This document shows, in pieces, positions 23,955 through 37,479 of a DNA stretch of 64,000 nt. A model generated the notes under the pieces. The model did not search any database. It saw nothing but the letters and a program-made list of their open reading frames with translations, and was not told the DNA's origin. The translations under genes were made by a program, and so were the position numbers. The DNA lies in contig NC_066851.1 of the NCBI RefSeq assembly GCF_001640805.2, positions 23,485,493-23,549,492 on the forward strand, given 5' to 3'. Every line of letters starts with the position of its first letter. Within the stretch, counting starts at the first letter, position 1. Origin of the DNA: Lates calcarifer (lineage: Eukaryota; Chordata; Actinopteri; Centropomidae).

Positions 23955-23995
23955 CACTCGTCTGATTGGCCCGGCGGGAGGGCGGGGACGCCCAC
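23955..23995 (+). promoter_or_regulatory. CCAAT-box plus GC-box cluster inside an akap6 intron
   Basis: An inverted CCAAT box (gattgg, 23964-23969) is followed 10 bases later by a consensus GC box GGGCGGGG (23980-23987), in a locally CpG-rich stretch. This resembles a TATA-less promoter core. No exon with a clear donor is seen downstream, so an intronic start site is only a possibility. Confidence 0.3.
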
Positions 23996-24559
23996 AGACA
24001 GCAGAGAGGATAGGAAAATAAGAGAGAGGCGGAGGGGGTGGAGGGGTGGAGGGGGGTTATTATTTTTTTCTTTTGTGTTTCTATAGATAAACAGGTGAAG
24101 GAGGAGGTAAAGGTAGAGCAGACAAACAGCAAGTTAAGACAGAGATGCAGGAAGTGAATTTGTTTGCAGAGTTGTACAGTGGAGTCCAGAAGCCTGAGTC
24201 CAGCAGAAGGTCTTCGAATCTATCAAAAACCTTTTTTTTTTTTTTTTGAAAAACGTTAAAACTTCATTAACTGATTAGGTAAATACTTCTTCACAAATAT
24301 ACTACTGATAACTTTTTGAGCCGTGCTCATTTAAAAGACGTGGCAGATAAAGATGTTTTTTATTCAAATTGCTGGTAACTGATCTATAAAGTGACCTTTT
24401 CAATGCAAAAACACTGCCGAGTTTTCAGAGTCAAAGATTTAAGGAAAAGCATTTCATCTGTGGAGCACAGGACACTGAAATTCTCCACAGACGTCAGACT
24501 GATGAAATTCTTCAAAGCTCCTCTTTAAAGTAAAGTTACCCCCCACATTTTTTTTGTTA

Positions 24560-24625
24560 GCCGTGCTAGCATGGCTCTAGGGACGTCGGTGCCCTTCTGT
24601 CGGTCGGTCTAGCATTGTCATTGTG
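24560..24625 (+). repeat. Relic of a 'gctagcatggctctaggga' interspersed repeat
   Basis: gctagcatggctctagggac, then gtcggtgcc and a gtcggtcggtct run, matches the start of a dispersed repeat that I recall from several teleost genomes. Only this part is recognisable. Confidence 0.4.
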
Positions 24626-26499
24626 TTGGCGTGTTACTGAAAGCTACTGTGAGTATGGATAGTGTCACAGATACGTTAGCATGGATGCAGACTCTGTGTT
24701 GTTTATGGTTTTCATTATTACCTTCACAGAGTAAATCTGATCGAGGCCCTGTTTTGTTGCTCTTGTGTAAACTGATTAAATTTGTAACAGTGGAATTTCA
24801 TCTGGTAGCTGCACGTTCATGTTTTTGTGCAATATTCAAACAAAGTTTCCACTTTTTACTTGGAATTTCATTTAAAGTTGTTTCTCCTCGTTCACTAACT
24901 TGAAACAAAACAGATTAAAGAGGATAGAAATAAAAAATGAGACACTCAAGATGCTGAAACATGTTGACACTTCTCTGGATTTTCTTCAGATAATTGTCTC
25001 TGTCCAACCAGCAAACACTCAGCTGATACTGACCACATTAACGGACATGAAACAAAACTATATCACCAACTGTGTGTGTGCGTGTGATTGATTACATTAA
25101 CATCGTGGGGCTTTAGAGATGACTTTATCCCCACGGCAACAGACAGCTGGTAGTGGAGGGGTCTCCCAGGGACGAGCTCAGAGACGCAGTCAGGTGTGAC
25201 GGACAGACGGCCTTCTCTCTTTCTGTCCGCCTCTCTCTCTCATTTCTTTTCTTTCTTTCTCTTTATCTTTTTATCTGTGTCTTTAAACCCTGTCCTCTCA
25301 CTGTACTTTGTGTCTTTCATTCAGCATCACTGTGCTTTTCAGTGGAGAGCAGGTTTCAGAAGAATTCAGAGCACACACAATGAAATTCACTGCAGACTAA
25401 TGTATACTGTGGTTGTTCAGCGCACCGTGGAGGCAGCGGTCTCGTCTGTCCCGTCTCGTCCAGATTCTACAAATCAGCTGCACAGGTTCCATGTTTTCCA
25501 TTAAAAATAATTTTAATGAATTTCTAATCAAACTTTTCTCCCCTTGAGTTCTTTCATTTCGCCGCAGCAGTGCACAGTGTTTGGTGTGACATGTTCACGT
25601 AGTCAAACTAATAAGTGATCCTGCTGTGGAAATTAACTGTCTCACCTCAAACCCCCAAAATGTTTGTGGAAACCTGCACAGAAAATTCATCATTTTCTAA
25701 ATTTGTTCTGGTCTTTTACCTTCACCAGGTGCTGAAATGTTCTGTTAGCCCTAAGCAAATCCATTAGCTTGCTGCTAACAGCTAGCATGATAATAATGTG
25801 AGGTGAATTAGCATGTAAGGTCTGACTTGAGCAGCCAAGTTGGGATCTTGACAGACTTTAAGTTCAACATAAGGCTGCATTTATATAAATACAAATACAG
25901 ACGTTAATGCTAACTGAAAAACACATTCCATGTTTACATGTTGTTCAGTGAACAACAGTTGTTAAATACACACAAATACTGTTTTTATTTACCAATAAAT
26001 TCCAAATTCTCTCAGTTTTTACTGTTTAATATAAAACACTTGATTACTGTTCGGCTTTTAATGTGGCAAATTACTGCTGAAGCTGCAGTTCAGGACTTTT
26101 ACTTATAAATGAATATACATTCATGGAGTCTGTGGTGACGCCTCTGCACCATCACCCAGCAGCGATTGGTTTTCCAGAGCTGTAGCGTAGCGGCAGAGGT
26201 GGAGTAGGCTGCAGCAGTGAGGAGTGTGGTGGAGCCTGTGGAGCTCCAGATACAGATGCTCCTGATAAAAAAGAAACTTGGCGGCCGTAGGTGTGGCTTC
26301 TCCTTTGTGTTTGTGTAATTACTCTCACTGCCAGAAGGGGGAGACGAAAGCTCCGCACTGCTTAACTCAGCTTGACAGAAGCTTTACAGCAATTTAAATA
26401 TACTAATCTAAAATTAGTTCAGTGGAAATATACATTAAGCTGAAGTTGCCGTGTGAGTTATTAAAGTAGAGGTGATTCCACCCTCAGTGTTTTTATTCT

Positions 26500-26770
26500 G
26501 CGTTTATTAGTGATTGATGTTAATGATTAATTGTTATTTTATTATTACTGCCTGAGCTTCAACGTGAGAATTTACGGTAATGAGATGATAAAACTGTGAG
26601 ATTATAAACATGTGAGCAGCCAGAGCTGCTTCTGTTGGGTTTGTCTTGTGCTCTGGGTGCATAGGAATCAGACCTATTGCCTGTAACATATTAATCATCG
26701 AAGCCAAGCATCGTCTGTCGGGAGTTTGAGTCCGAATCTATCAGCGTCGTCCTTCAGAAAGCCCCGTCAG
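26500..26770. promoter_or_regulatory. Candidate conserved noncoding block 3
   Basis: AT-rich sequence with repeated TTAAT/ATTA cores (tgttaatgattaattgtt, cagacctattgcctgtaa, acatattaatcatcg) and no simple repeats. It differs in texture from the surrounding intron. Evidence is compositional only. Confidence 0.3.
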
Positions 26771-27025
26771 CTGAACGGTAATTATCCAGTGGTGAAGAGC
26801 TGAACCACAGGAGGAAGAGATGAAGCAGTCATCCTTTCCTTTCCTCCCTATCTCCCTCTCCTCCTTTCCTTCCTTCCTCACCTCTCTTATCCTCTCCTCA
26901 TCCTCCTTCCTCTGACTCCCCCCCCTCACTCTCTCCCTCTTTCTTCCTCTCCTCCTCTCATCAATACTTTTGATTTCCATCTCTCCTCCATAACGAGCGG
27001 CCGAGAGATGGACGGAGTCATATCG

Positions 27026-27059
<34 letters not shown>

Positions 27060-27060
<1 letters not shown>

Positions 27061-27410
27061 AAGGGTCATGGTTGTAATTAACATACTGCCGCTCAATCGG
27101 TCAAGGCTTATATCTCACACACACACTTTATTACCATACACAAACACATGAAGCATATGGGATGCACCCAACACACACACATTATATCATTACAGCCGAG
27201 CAGACGCACCTATCCCCATATGAAGACACACACACACACATGCACAGATTCGGTGCGGCGATTTGTAGGCAGGGTGTAAGCGTGGATGCACACGTGTGGC
27301 AGCTCAAGTAATTTCCATCAGATTTACCTTCTCGCCGCAGCCTCCTTCACTCTGCCATTAGTTTTCTAGATAGCTCTCGGTGAAAGATATGAAAACAACA
27401 CTCGATGTAT
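27060..27410. promoter_or_regulatory. Candidate conserved noncoding block 4
   Basis: Sequence with few repeats between short CA tracts, containing cggtcaaggcttatatctc, caagtaatttccatcagat and ctgccattagttttc. It immediately follows a (GT)n run. The call is tentative. Confidence 0.25.
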
Positions 27411-29807
27411 AAAATATTAGAATTGTCTTCCTGATGATCTGCAGTCACAGTTACACTTGTTATTCAGACGGGATGTGTGTGGTTGTGTTGGTGGTGGTGT
27501 TCTCTGTGGAGGTGTCTCTGCCTGCAGCGCTCCGTCCACCTGAAACCACAGACTGGTGGAATATGCATTAGATGCAACTTTTAACAGTCTGCACAACTGC
27601 TCACACGAGTGCTAATGACATGTTATTCTTTGTCTTTATTATATAGACCACCAAGATCACTTGAACACTCCTTATCTTGGCCAAGGCCAAAATAACAATA
27701 AATGTTGCAGAAAGTGATGAATCATTCCTGCCTCCGCCCCTTTAAATCAACACTACCTCACTATTTTACCTTAAAATCTCAGCTTCAGTGTAACAGGGAG
27801 GATGGAGCCTCTGTTGTGTCTCTGTGTAACTGTGGTTGTTCAGGTTGGATCTCCCTCTGACTGAGTGACAGTCAGCAGCTTAAACTGCTGGAATCAGACC
27901 AGAGAGTTCAGAGTGAAGCTGAACTGTAGATCAGTTAAACACCAGAGACCATCTCTGAGATCCAGGAAACTGACGGAAACATCAAGAGTTAGAGACAGAG
28001 TTTGGTGTTTGTGACAGAGACAGCACTTCCTGCTCCAGAAGCCGGGGATCATGGGTAATATACATCGTTGGGGTGTGTTTCAGTTTGCTCTACATGAAAA
28101 CAGCTCTCACTGAAGCTTCATTCAGCGTCCTGACCTGAAACACATGATGGAGCAGCAGGTGTTGGCTTCACAGTTCGGGGCTGCACACGGTGTTTCGCTC
28201 TGCAGGAGAGTGACAAACACTGCTCTTCTTCTGTAAAGAATGTGACAGGCTGTACAGACACTACACTCCTGCTGCACTTAAACTCCTTTAATCTTTCTTT
28301 TCTCTTTTGTCTCTAAATTTCATTTAAACACTTTATAGCTTTTTCTCGTCTTTATCTGATCTTCACTTCAAGTGTTAACTCGTCTTTTCACCTCCACTCG
28401 GCTTTCACAGAGTGAGGGTTTAAACTCTTACATCTTTCTTCTTCTTCACCTCCATCTCCTCGTCATGACTGAAGGTTTAAACTCCTCCTTTAAGCTGTCT
28501 CCTCTGCTCCTCTTCAGGAGTGAAGTGGATCTAACAGGAGAAATCAATACTGGATCAGATGCTATTTCACATGGATTCTACTGGTCTTCTTCTGATTCCA
28601 ACATTTTACACCAAACAGAAAAAGAAATCAGGAGAATCTGTTACATAACTCTGTTTCTAACATCATTTTAAAGTCCGATGACGACGTTTCAGGTTCTGAC
28701 TTCAGACCTCAGCCTCTTCATAAATCCTCCTCTGAGCCAGTAGATGGCAGTAGCTCTCCACCAAGCAACGAGCGCTCCTCTTCTTCTTCTTCTCCCTGTT
28801 GTTTTTCCTCTCTTCGTCTTCCTCTCCGTCCATCTGTCTGTGTGCTCTCATGAAGGGCAACCTGCCAGCGATGAGACACACATGTTCAACTCTCCACACT
28901 GTCACTCATACCTCTCTGTCTCTTTCTGTGTCTCTTTTGTTTTATTCCCTCGCTTTATCTCTTCATCTCAGTGTCTCTCTTTATCTCTATTTCTCTTATT
29001 TTCTTGGTTTTTTCCATCTTTTTTGGGGTTTCATTTTCTTATCCTCTCCCTCCTCTCTCTTGTTTTCCATCATCCTCCACCTTGTACCTGCATCTTTCTC
29101 TTTCCTTCTTTCAGCCATTTTTCCTCTGATAGTCATGTTTACGTCTTTTTCAATCCTCTCCTCTAATTTATTACCTCTCCCTTCACCCTGTTCTGTATTT
29201 TTAATTCCCTTCCTCTTTGTCTAGATTTTCACTGTGTCCACTATTTTCTCTGCATCGTATGTTTCCAACTGCCTCTTCTCTTTTCTTTATTTGCACTTTT
29301 CACCGTCTCTCGCTCCTCTTTTTGAAAGAACAAACAATCTCCTGTATTTTCCTCTGTGTATCTCTGCCTCTATCTCTCTCTCTGTATTTATCCTAATGTG
29401 TGTTTACCTGTTACGTCCTGCGGGTCTCGTTTTTGTTCTCTTTCTGTCCTTGAATTAATTCATCTGGAATCAGCTCTGAAACTCCGTCCAGCCGCTCCCC
29501 TCCTCCTCTCCTCTGTTTTATCCTTTTCTTATCCTCTCCTCCTTCCAATCTGTTGCCGTTTCTCTCTCACCCTGTTGCATACCATTACCTGTTGGATTTC
29601 CATCTCTTTTTATATGTGTTTTTATCTGTTTTTCCTTGCTCTTCTTTCTCTTTCTACTCTCCTCTTTTTGTTCTTTCTCTCATCCCTACATCCTCTGCAG
29701 TGTATTGTGTTGTTTTGATGTGAGTCCAGCAGGCTCTGGACAGCAGTGGTTATACATATTATTATTATTTGTAATTTTCAGACTAACCCCCCCCCTCTCG
29801 TCCCCAG

Positions 29808-29930
29808 TGTTTCGTGCAGCAGTTGGACGGCTTCATCTCGTGGCTTCAGGAGGCGCTGGACAGCACGGAGAACTGGACGCAGCCCAGACAGGAGCTGGAC
29901 AGCCTGAGGGTGTACCTGGACACACACCTG
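29808..29930 (+). CDS. akap6: akap6 exon i: start of the first spectrin-like repeat
   Basis: Acceptor CGTCCCCAG, donor GTGAGA; 123 bases, 41 codons, phase 0. It encodes CFVQQLDGFISWLQEALDST then ENWTQPRQELDSLRVYLDTH, matching human GFVNKLDEFIQWLNEAMETTENWTPP in order. The F..W and ENW positions are the helix-A hallmarks of a spectrin repeat. In mAKAP the spectrin-like repeats target the protein to the nuclear envelope; the third binds nesprin-1 alpha. This first one is read as structural and partner-binding. Confidence 0.95.
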
Positions 29931-31440
29931 GTGAGAGCACACACACACACACACACTTTTTTTGTTACGGATATACTTGCGGGGGCCCTCACTGACATAA
30001 CCCCCAGTCCTCACATCCGGAATCAAAGGTTCATGCGGGAGCTGGGTTTGATTCCCTCAGTGTGGAAAAACCTGATTGTTGTGGTCAACAGCTTCCTCTG
30101 GGACTTGAATAAGAAAAATGAATCAGGGAAGCACATCGCTCAAAAAATGAACTTTCATTATCTGCCAGTATATTGGCAACACTAAAAAAATAACTGTCCA
30201 GTTGGAGATAAGGATGTAAAGTATGTGCACAACACTGAGTACATCTAAAAGCTTCAGGTTTGTGACAGGAGAGAGAGAGAGAGAGAAAGTCTTCATCACC
30301 CTTCATATCTCTGTGACGAAGTGAGGACCAGTGTCCAACATGCATGCATACATGTTTCTTCGATCTCGACAAATTGTCCTCACTCTCGAGCTCTAACACA
30401 CCGGTCCCCACAGAGATACAAGTACAGAAGAACATACACAGGTACTGTCAGAGCTCAAACACAATTAGATATAAATGTACATACGTGCCATGTACGAGCA
30501 CATCTATACGCAAATTGCACACACGGCTGTATGAACATGCATTTGCATACATGCATTTAGATACATGCATATGAATGTGTCCATGTGACACACACTCACA
30601 CACACACACACCTGCTGCCTGTGTGTTGACTGTCTATTTGAAACAGTTGCTCCATTGATGTCATTTGTGCAGAAAGCAACAGCGCTCACTCACCTGAGGT
30701 CAAACTCTGCTGATGTGTTGTTGTTTTCATCAATGTGACGCTTCAGGTTTAGATTCAGATTTACAGACTCAGGACTCATGTTAATATGTATGTAGTACAG
30801 ACAGCACAACACAATAAACACACACTGCCACGAGGCAGGAGCAGAGTAGAATGTGAAGTACTTCTCCCACTTAATTTCACTTCTAAAGCAAATTTAGCTC
30901 GTTGAAACACAGATGTTTGTCTGCTTACTGCTCTCCTGCAGCACATGACAGCATGAATGTGTTCATGGAAGAAGACTGAAAAGCTCAGACTCTTTTAGAC
31001 TACGATGGCACTTTGTAATGTGATTAGATTACTGCCAGTCATCCCCTTCTTGATATGCAAAATAGTTTTATTAAATTTAAATCAGATGAAAGAAAAATTG
31101 TCACATAAAAAAATCCCCCTACACACACACACACACACTCCTCATGAGCGAATGTACAGCTAAATTTATTCTCATTAGCTTCATTCATGTCGTATTTCTT
31201 CTCGAACAGTTTCAGGCTTACTGTATTATTCCTGTTTTAACACCACTGTGAATTGTGTGTAATTCTCTGAAGTAAAGTCCTCTGAGGACAATAGACACAC
31301 TGAGATTTGACCACAGAGTTATATTCATCAGATAAACTCGTCTGTTTAATTTCTGCCTCTAAAGTCAGCATGTCTGAACTGAGAGTGTTTTATTGTAGAA
31401 AAACAGTAATGGGCTGTGCTTAAGCTTCCTGTGTGTCAAA

Positions 31441-31620
31441 GGATAGATTTTAAAATTCAGTCACTTGTCTATAAAGCAGTAAATGGTCTCAGGCCTAAAT
31501 ACATTTTTACTGCTTTACTCAGTGTCCCCAGAGTCAAAACCAGACGAGGTGAAGTAGCTCTTGGTTTCTAGGATCTCCACCTGTGGAACAGGCTTTTTAA
31601 ATGTATTTCTCTGCCACACT
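31441..31620 (+). mobile_element. Degenerate LINE fragment: reverse-transcriptase C-terminal tail
   Basis: Translated in one frame, it gives LVYKAVNGLRPKYI, LLSVPRVKTRRGE, then a stop and DLHLWNRL. This order (YKA.NG..P.Y, VPR..T..G, LWN.L) is the typical C-terminal tail of CR1/Rex1-type fish LINE polyproteins. It carries an in-frame stop and an internal deletion, so it is a dead fragment. Confidence 0.6.
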
Positions 31621-32640
31621 AGTGTCTAAACACACATTCATCATGTTTTAAAGTCTGTAGTGGTAGTATACTGATAAAAAACAAAGTCAAAATGAAGTGC
31701 ACTCTAATAAATACCAGCAGCAGCATCGGGATGACTTGATTTGTGAAGCTGGTGCTCATGGACTGTATCTGAGAATCATCTTCATTGGCCGAGAATGTCG
31801 ACACACATAAGGAATGTGTCTGTTTCAGTAGCTCTCAACACAAACAAAACAATAAGCAAGAAGAAATATGATCATGATGCAGCTGATATGAGAATGAAGA
31901 GATTCCTCTGGGCTGGGGAAGAATAAAAAGGTTCAAACAAGCCTGATTGATTGTGGTCAGTTGAATCATTTCCAGTTCATCCAAATTCTCAGGTGCTGAC
32001 TGACATGATGACAAACATTTATAAATTTAACATTAGTAAACTGTGTTTACAGAACTGTTTATATAGTATGGGATTATTATCACATCGCACTGGTCCTCAG
32101 CTGTTCGTCACAGTTATTCCTGAGTTTGACAGTAGAAGAAGATCTTGTGGAGGTCAAAAAAGGTCAGGGTTTACTGCATCCTGTAAACACAGAGAGATGA
32201 TGTTAGAGGGGGACGATGGGAAAATAACACTGAGCTGAGGATGATCACACAAACGCTGGGATGAACACGGAGCGTCTCTCATTTCATCTTCGCTGCTTTT
32301 ATCCTGATTCCTCTCTTTTTGTTCCAATTTGTTTTCATCTGCATCTCTTTGTCTTCCTCCTTCTGTTCCACTGTCTCTGCTCTCCTCTTTCTTTCTCCTC
32401 CCATTTTAGGTTTGTTATTTTCTGACCATCTGCCCTCCCCTTCTCTCCTTTTTCTCCTTTGTCTCTCTTTTCATCCCTCCCTTATTCATTTGTTTATTCT
32501 ACCAAATAGAAAAAAAACTAAAACACCTCCAACCAAGCACCTATAGATCAGTGAGTGCTGCATCACTGTATATGAACACACTCACACAGATGAGAAGCAC
32601 TTTGGCAATTACTCACACTCTTTATGACAAACATATGGGC

Positions 32641-32642
<2 letters not shown>

Positions 32643-32682
<40 letters not shown>

Positions 32683-32816
32683 GCAGCACTCATCACAGAT
32701 GCATTCAAAAGTACAAGGGAATGAGACATTCACACACACACACACACACACAAAGCGATTTGCATATAAGCGTATAAATGCACACATATATGCACAACAA
32801 CAGGCGTGTGTTTTAG

Positions 32817-32853
<37 letters not shown>

Positions 32854-32962
32854 GGTGCTATTTGCATACATTTGCATGTTCCTAGACAGATTTCCAAATC
32901 AACATCTCCATATCCGTCCCTGCAGAACAGCATCACACACACACACACACACACACACACAC
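32643..32962. repeat. Cluster of four (CA)n microsatellites
   Basis: CA runs at 32643-32680, 32731-32752, 32819-32850 and 32934-32962, all in the same orientation, with unique spacers of 50-80 bases. Confidence 0.9.
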
Positions 32963-33059
32963 CAAGTTGTCTTATCTAGATATTTGTATTTCTGCTGTGT
33001 GTCTGTGTCTGTGTGTGTTTGTTTGTTTGTTAGTTTGTTTACACGTGTCGACTTTGTTG

Positions 33060-33185
33060 TGGGTGCCAGCAGCGCTAACGTTAGCGGCGGTTAGCTTCAA
33101 TTAGAATTCCCGGCTCCTAATTGGCACGTCTCGTTAAATAAAGCAGAAGAGGATGAAAAAGCATTGCTAATAGGACTTTGAACTG
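33060..33185. promoter_or_regulatory. Candidate conserved noncoding block 5
   Basis: It contains gcttcaattagaattcccgg, ctcctaattggcacgtctc and gttaaataaagcagaagagg without simple repeats, directly beside a microsatellite cluster. Homeodomain-core density suggests an enhancer. Confidence 0.3.
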
Positions 33186-34302
33186 CAACACTGTTGATAG
33201 CGTGTTAGCTAACTGACTCCCCTGTTTGTGTGCATGTGTGTGTGTGTGTGTGTGTGTGTCTGTGTCGATAGTCACACTTGCACTTTGTAGTTATTAGAGT
33301 GTGTTTGGGTGTATAATTGTGTGTGTTTTGTTGATGACTGCAGAGTCCCAGGTTCTCTCTCTCTTCTCTTTGTCTGTCTCTACATCTATCTGTTTCTCGC
33401 TCTGTTCTTCTGTTTTTCTTTCGGAGTTTTCTTTCTTTGTAGATTTCTCTCTCCAGCTCCGTCTCTGACAAATGTGTTTACATTAATTTGCTGAAAACAT
33501 TTTAGAGGAAATGGAAATGCTGACTAGATTTTTTTGTTTACTACATTTTAAGTCATAGAGAGAAGTCAAAGCAGAAGAGTTGTGCCCTGTGTGTTGTGAG
33601 GTTTTGACCGCTAAAACACTTTGGCTAAGGTTAGGAAATCTGAAATAGACCCATCAGGTGCTGCGAGACACGGTTCACTCTCTCAGTATTTAACCATGAC
33701 CACAGAGCTTTAGTAGATAAACGTACACACACATTGAACACTAGTGTAGATGCAATTGTGTTGTCAGTCCACAACATCGTCGTGTGCGACTGTTCCAGAC
33801 CAGCGAGGAAGCAGCGAGCAGCCATTAACCACACAACCCAGACTGCACACGACTGCTTCACGTCGCCTCCCTCTGTCTAGAGGAGGATGTGTCGTGAGCT
33901 GGTCAGAGTGATCGGCTCTCAGTCAGACACATTTAACAGCAGGTGTAATGTAATCAGTTAAATCATATCTAGATACAATCTGGATATGAGACTCAGTCCA
34001 AACCCCACTGAGATGAGATAGATGAAGATCTTTTAATACTGGTCACAAAACAGCTGGTCACTGTAGAAATAGTGCATTTGTTGGGGACTATTTTCAGCGG
34101 CGGATTGGTCCACATTTGGTGCTGTAGTGAGTATTTGGTGCAGCAGGACAGCAGGAGTGTGTGTGACGAGTCGAAATAAACTACAGTGTGTGTGTTTGTG
34201 GTGATGAAGGAACATGTCAGTGTAACAGAGAGGTGCTTTTTAATAGTTTTTGGAGACGATGGAGCTCTGTGGCTCAGAGGAGGAAGATATATCAGCATTT
34301 GG

Positions 34303-34340
<38 letters not shown>

Positions 34341-34848
34341 CTCAGTTAGGATGAATTCATTTTGGTTTTGGTCTTTTCATGGGATAGAACATCTCCAGAC
34401 TTATCCTTTAATTATCTTTAGTTATGCAAAGTAGTTTATATGAATGATATTTTTCAGGGACACAGTTACTCTTTGTTTCATTCTTTCTCTTATCTCTCTT
34501 TTTTTCTCTCTCTCACTCTTCATTTCTCTGTCTCTCTCTCACAAACACACACTCTCTTTCTCTATATTGCTTTCTGTTACACCCATAAACACAAACACAT
34601 AAACATACAACGCACACAAACACAAACACACATAGCTCCAGGGCAGCAGTGGGCGGAGTGGAGCTGCTCTCCCAGTTGAATATTTGGTCCAGCTGGCGAG
34701 TGTGTGTGTGTGTGTGTGTGTGTGTACGTGAGTGTATATATGTGTGTTTTAGGGCGCGTGGAGCGAAAAAGCACAGGTCTTTCCGGAACCCCGGGGAGAT
34801 CAGTGAGGCGAGAGGACGCTAACACACACACACACACACACACACACA
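34303..34848. repeat. Alternating (CA)n, (GT)n and (CA)n microsatellites
   Basis: CA at 34303-34337, GT at 34700-34726, CA at 34820-34848. The last two form a complementary pair about 95 bases apart. Confidence 0.85.
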
Positions 34849-35575
34849 GGCTGCTCTTTGTAAGGCGCTGAGAGATGGCGGCCAATGAAAGGCCTATTGA
34901 TTGGGTCTGATGGGTGATCCAGGCCTTTGAATCCCATTACCAGCAGCAACACACTACTGGTGGCAACATGAGGGGGGAGCAGGAGGGAGAGGGAGGGAGA
35001 GATAAAGAGGTGTGAGAGGGAGGTAGAGAGGTCTGAGACTGCCTTCACAATAAACCTGCTTAATCCCAAAATGTGCAAAAGATACCACGTTAACACATCA
35101 GGCTAATTCCATGAAAGTTCATCATCTGAAACATGTAGACACACAACAAAATGTCGAGCACTGCTGGAATGATTCAGTCTGTTTACAGGCTGCGTTAATG
35201 CTGTTTTAGTGCTGGGCAGTTACATACATTAGTTACATTCATCACAGCTGACGTCTCCTCAGTGGAGAGACTGGTTTGAGGTAGTTAGCTTCTGCTCCAG
35301 GAGGAGGAACACGCCTTCTGGATTTGTTTATTAACATGTGATGTCATCCCACCTGTAAGTACCTGTGTTCAGGAGTTACACTGGCTGCATTAATCTAACA
35401 GCTGATCATCAGGAACACGCCCAAAACAAAGACCGACGGGTAAGAGAAGGGAGGAAACGAGAGGGAAAATGAGGGATAAAGGGGAAAAGAGGAAAGAGAG
35501 AGAGGACTGAGAGAGAAAGAGAATCGCATCATGCTTTATTACTTAATATAAAAGGTTGCAGAGAGAGGAGGCCTG

Positions 35576-35576
<1 letters not shown>

Positions 35577-35606
<30 letters not shown>

Positions 35607-35721
35607 CCTCAGGGAATACCACTGTACCACTATAGCTTTGCTCGGCTCGGTCTGAATGGAGACAATTTGATCATCATTATTACAAAGACTCTTTGATCAG
35701 ATCATGTCTCATCAACCTGAG

Positions 35722-35753
<32 letters not shown>
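35577..35753. repeat. (CA)n and (GT)n pair in opposite orientation
   Basis: CA at 35577-35603 and GT at 35725-35753, followed by a short GA run. The arms are complementary. Confidence 0.85.
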
Positions 35754-35755
<2 letters not shown>

Positions 35756-37479
35756 TGTGAGAGAGAGAGTGTGCACGTCTCCAATCAGTTCAGCTCAATA
35801 CGCAGTCTCAATGTCAAAGCTCAATGTCAGTCTCAGTATCAGTGCTGCGCTCCTCTTAGCGCCTCGCTAATATCCCCAATGTTAAAATATTAGGTAGGCT
35901 TCTGAGGCCATCCTACCCTGCGCTCCAGGCTAATATGCTAATGCTAACAGGTAATCTGATCACTCGGGCTTTGAAGCAGCTCGTCTCTCAGCCCCACTGA
36001 GTGTGTATGTGTGTGTGTGTGTGTGTATGTTAATCAGAGCAGGGAGTTATAACCTTTTAGCCCAATGGCCACAGCAGCTGAAAAATCCTGAAATCCACCT
36101 GCTACCTTCACCATTTAGCAGTTTGAAAATTGGCAGGTAGGATGGTTAGTTACCTGCATATTGGACTCACTCAGCCAGTTTGACTGCAATACATATTTGC
36201 CCAAATATGCTTTTCTAAAACTTACATTAAAAAGGTGAAGATTGTGTTTTTTTACTTGAAATAACAAGTCGACAAATGGAAGTTACATTTATGATATTTT
36301 TTAAGATCGTGTCACTCCAGGCCATTCTGAAACGATAACTGATAATCTCAGCTCCATCAAGTGACTTCCAGTGAATATCCCCAACTGTTGTTATTCCTTT
36401 ATCAGAGAGACACAGGAGAGAAATGTCAGGGAACGAGGCGAGGTTTTGGTTTTGGTGATGGAGGTTAACAAAGTTGCAGTTCTTGGTTGGTTTTCCCCAC
36501 AACTCTGCATTTTGTTCAATGGCCACACCATTGGTGTCTCACAAACCACTGTGCACTGGTCAGCTTGTTCATCTTGTGGTCTTTTGTTATCAGTTCTTAC
36601 TGACTGAACACGTTTATGTTCAAAGACCTGACAAAGACCTCTGTAGCTGTTGACTGTTTCTGTCAGGAGCAAAGGTGGGAGTGGTGTGACGTTCATTTAC
36701 AGAGACAGCATGATGTTGTGAATTAGCTCAGGGGGGTTGTCTTCATTGTTGTATTTTTAGGTTAGGATTTCTTTGAGGTTTTTACAGGAGATGATTTTTC
36801 CACAGAGGTCTCCTCCTCTCCAAAACAAACTGACCTGACAATTAAAACACTGAATAGTTTCATGGTAAAAATCTGCAGCAGTCTTGGGTAGACACAGGAC
36901 GTCAGCTTGTTTCTCTGATTCAGACACCTGATGACGAACATCCTTCATCTGGTCACAGGTCACAGTTATGAGGTTATAAAGTGTTATGCTGATGTGATTT
37001 GAAACAGTGAGAAAGTAGTTTTAAAGTCAGTTTTGTGTTACTCTGCCATCAGATCAGAAAACAGGAGCAATTGTTGGGTGTGTGAGTTTGAATAACGATT
37101 AGTCACATCATGTGAACTGGACCGAACAGAGACCCAGATAACTTGTCAAAAACAAACTGGTACATCGTGTTGAAGTGAACTATCACAGCTCATAAACTCA
37201 ACTTAACTAGTCCCAGTTTATCAGTGGGATGAATGTTTACCTCGTTGTATTGTGACTTCCTGCAGATGGATGAGTTGACAGGTAGCTCCTCCAGACAATA
37301 CACTTTTCTTAGGAAGCATCTTTTAAAGGAGACGGGCCATGAAATTCGTCTCAGCTAATGGGTCTTACAATGGAGAAAATGTCATGTGGGTTTTGTTTTG
37401 CGTCAACAGTTTCTCCTTGTCGGCTTCTGTCTCACACACTGACTGTCTCTATTTTCTTCACTCTTCTCTCTCTCTGTCA

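Larger units (their letters stand above)
19761..29807 (+). other. akap6: akap6 intron of about 10 kb between exons h and i
   Basis: No coding exon is seen. It contains candidate regulatory blocks (20220-20720, 22110-22200, 26500-26770, 27060-27410), a CCAAT/GC-box cluster near 23965, a repeat relic at 24560-24625, a B-box-like SINE trace near 20750 (agttcgcaggtcaatcccca), one (GT)n at 27028-27057, and a C/T-rich stretch at 28760-29700 that gives long but meaningless open frames. The sequence at 27790-28260 looks like an interspersed repeat but I could not assign it. Confidence 0.7.

Noticed and set aside
28740..29720. Overlapping open frames of 75-141 codons on the plus strand
   Set aside because: The translations are Ser/Leu/Phe-rich products of a C/T-rich tract, with no conserved pattern or splice context.
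36227..36963. Long open frames on the minus strand that look protein-like
   Set aside because: The frames are broken and shifted relative to one another, lack splice sites, and match no family I can name. A decayed transposon is possible but unsupported.
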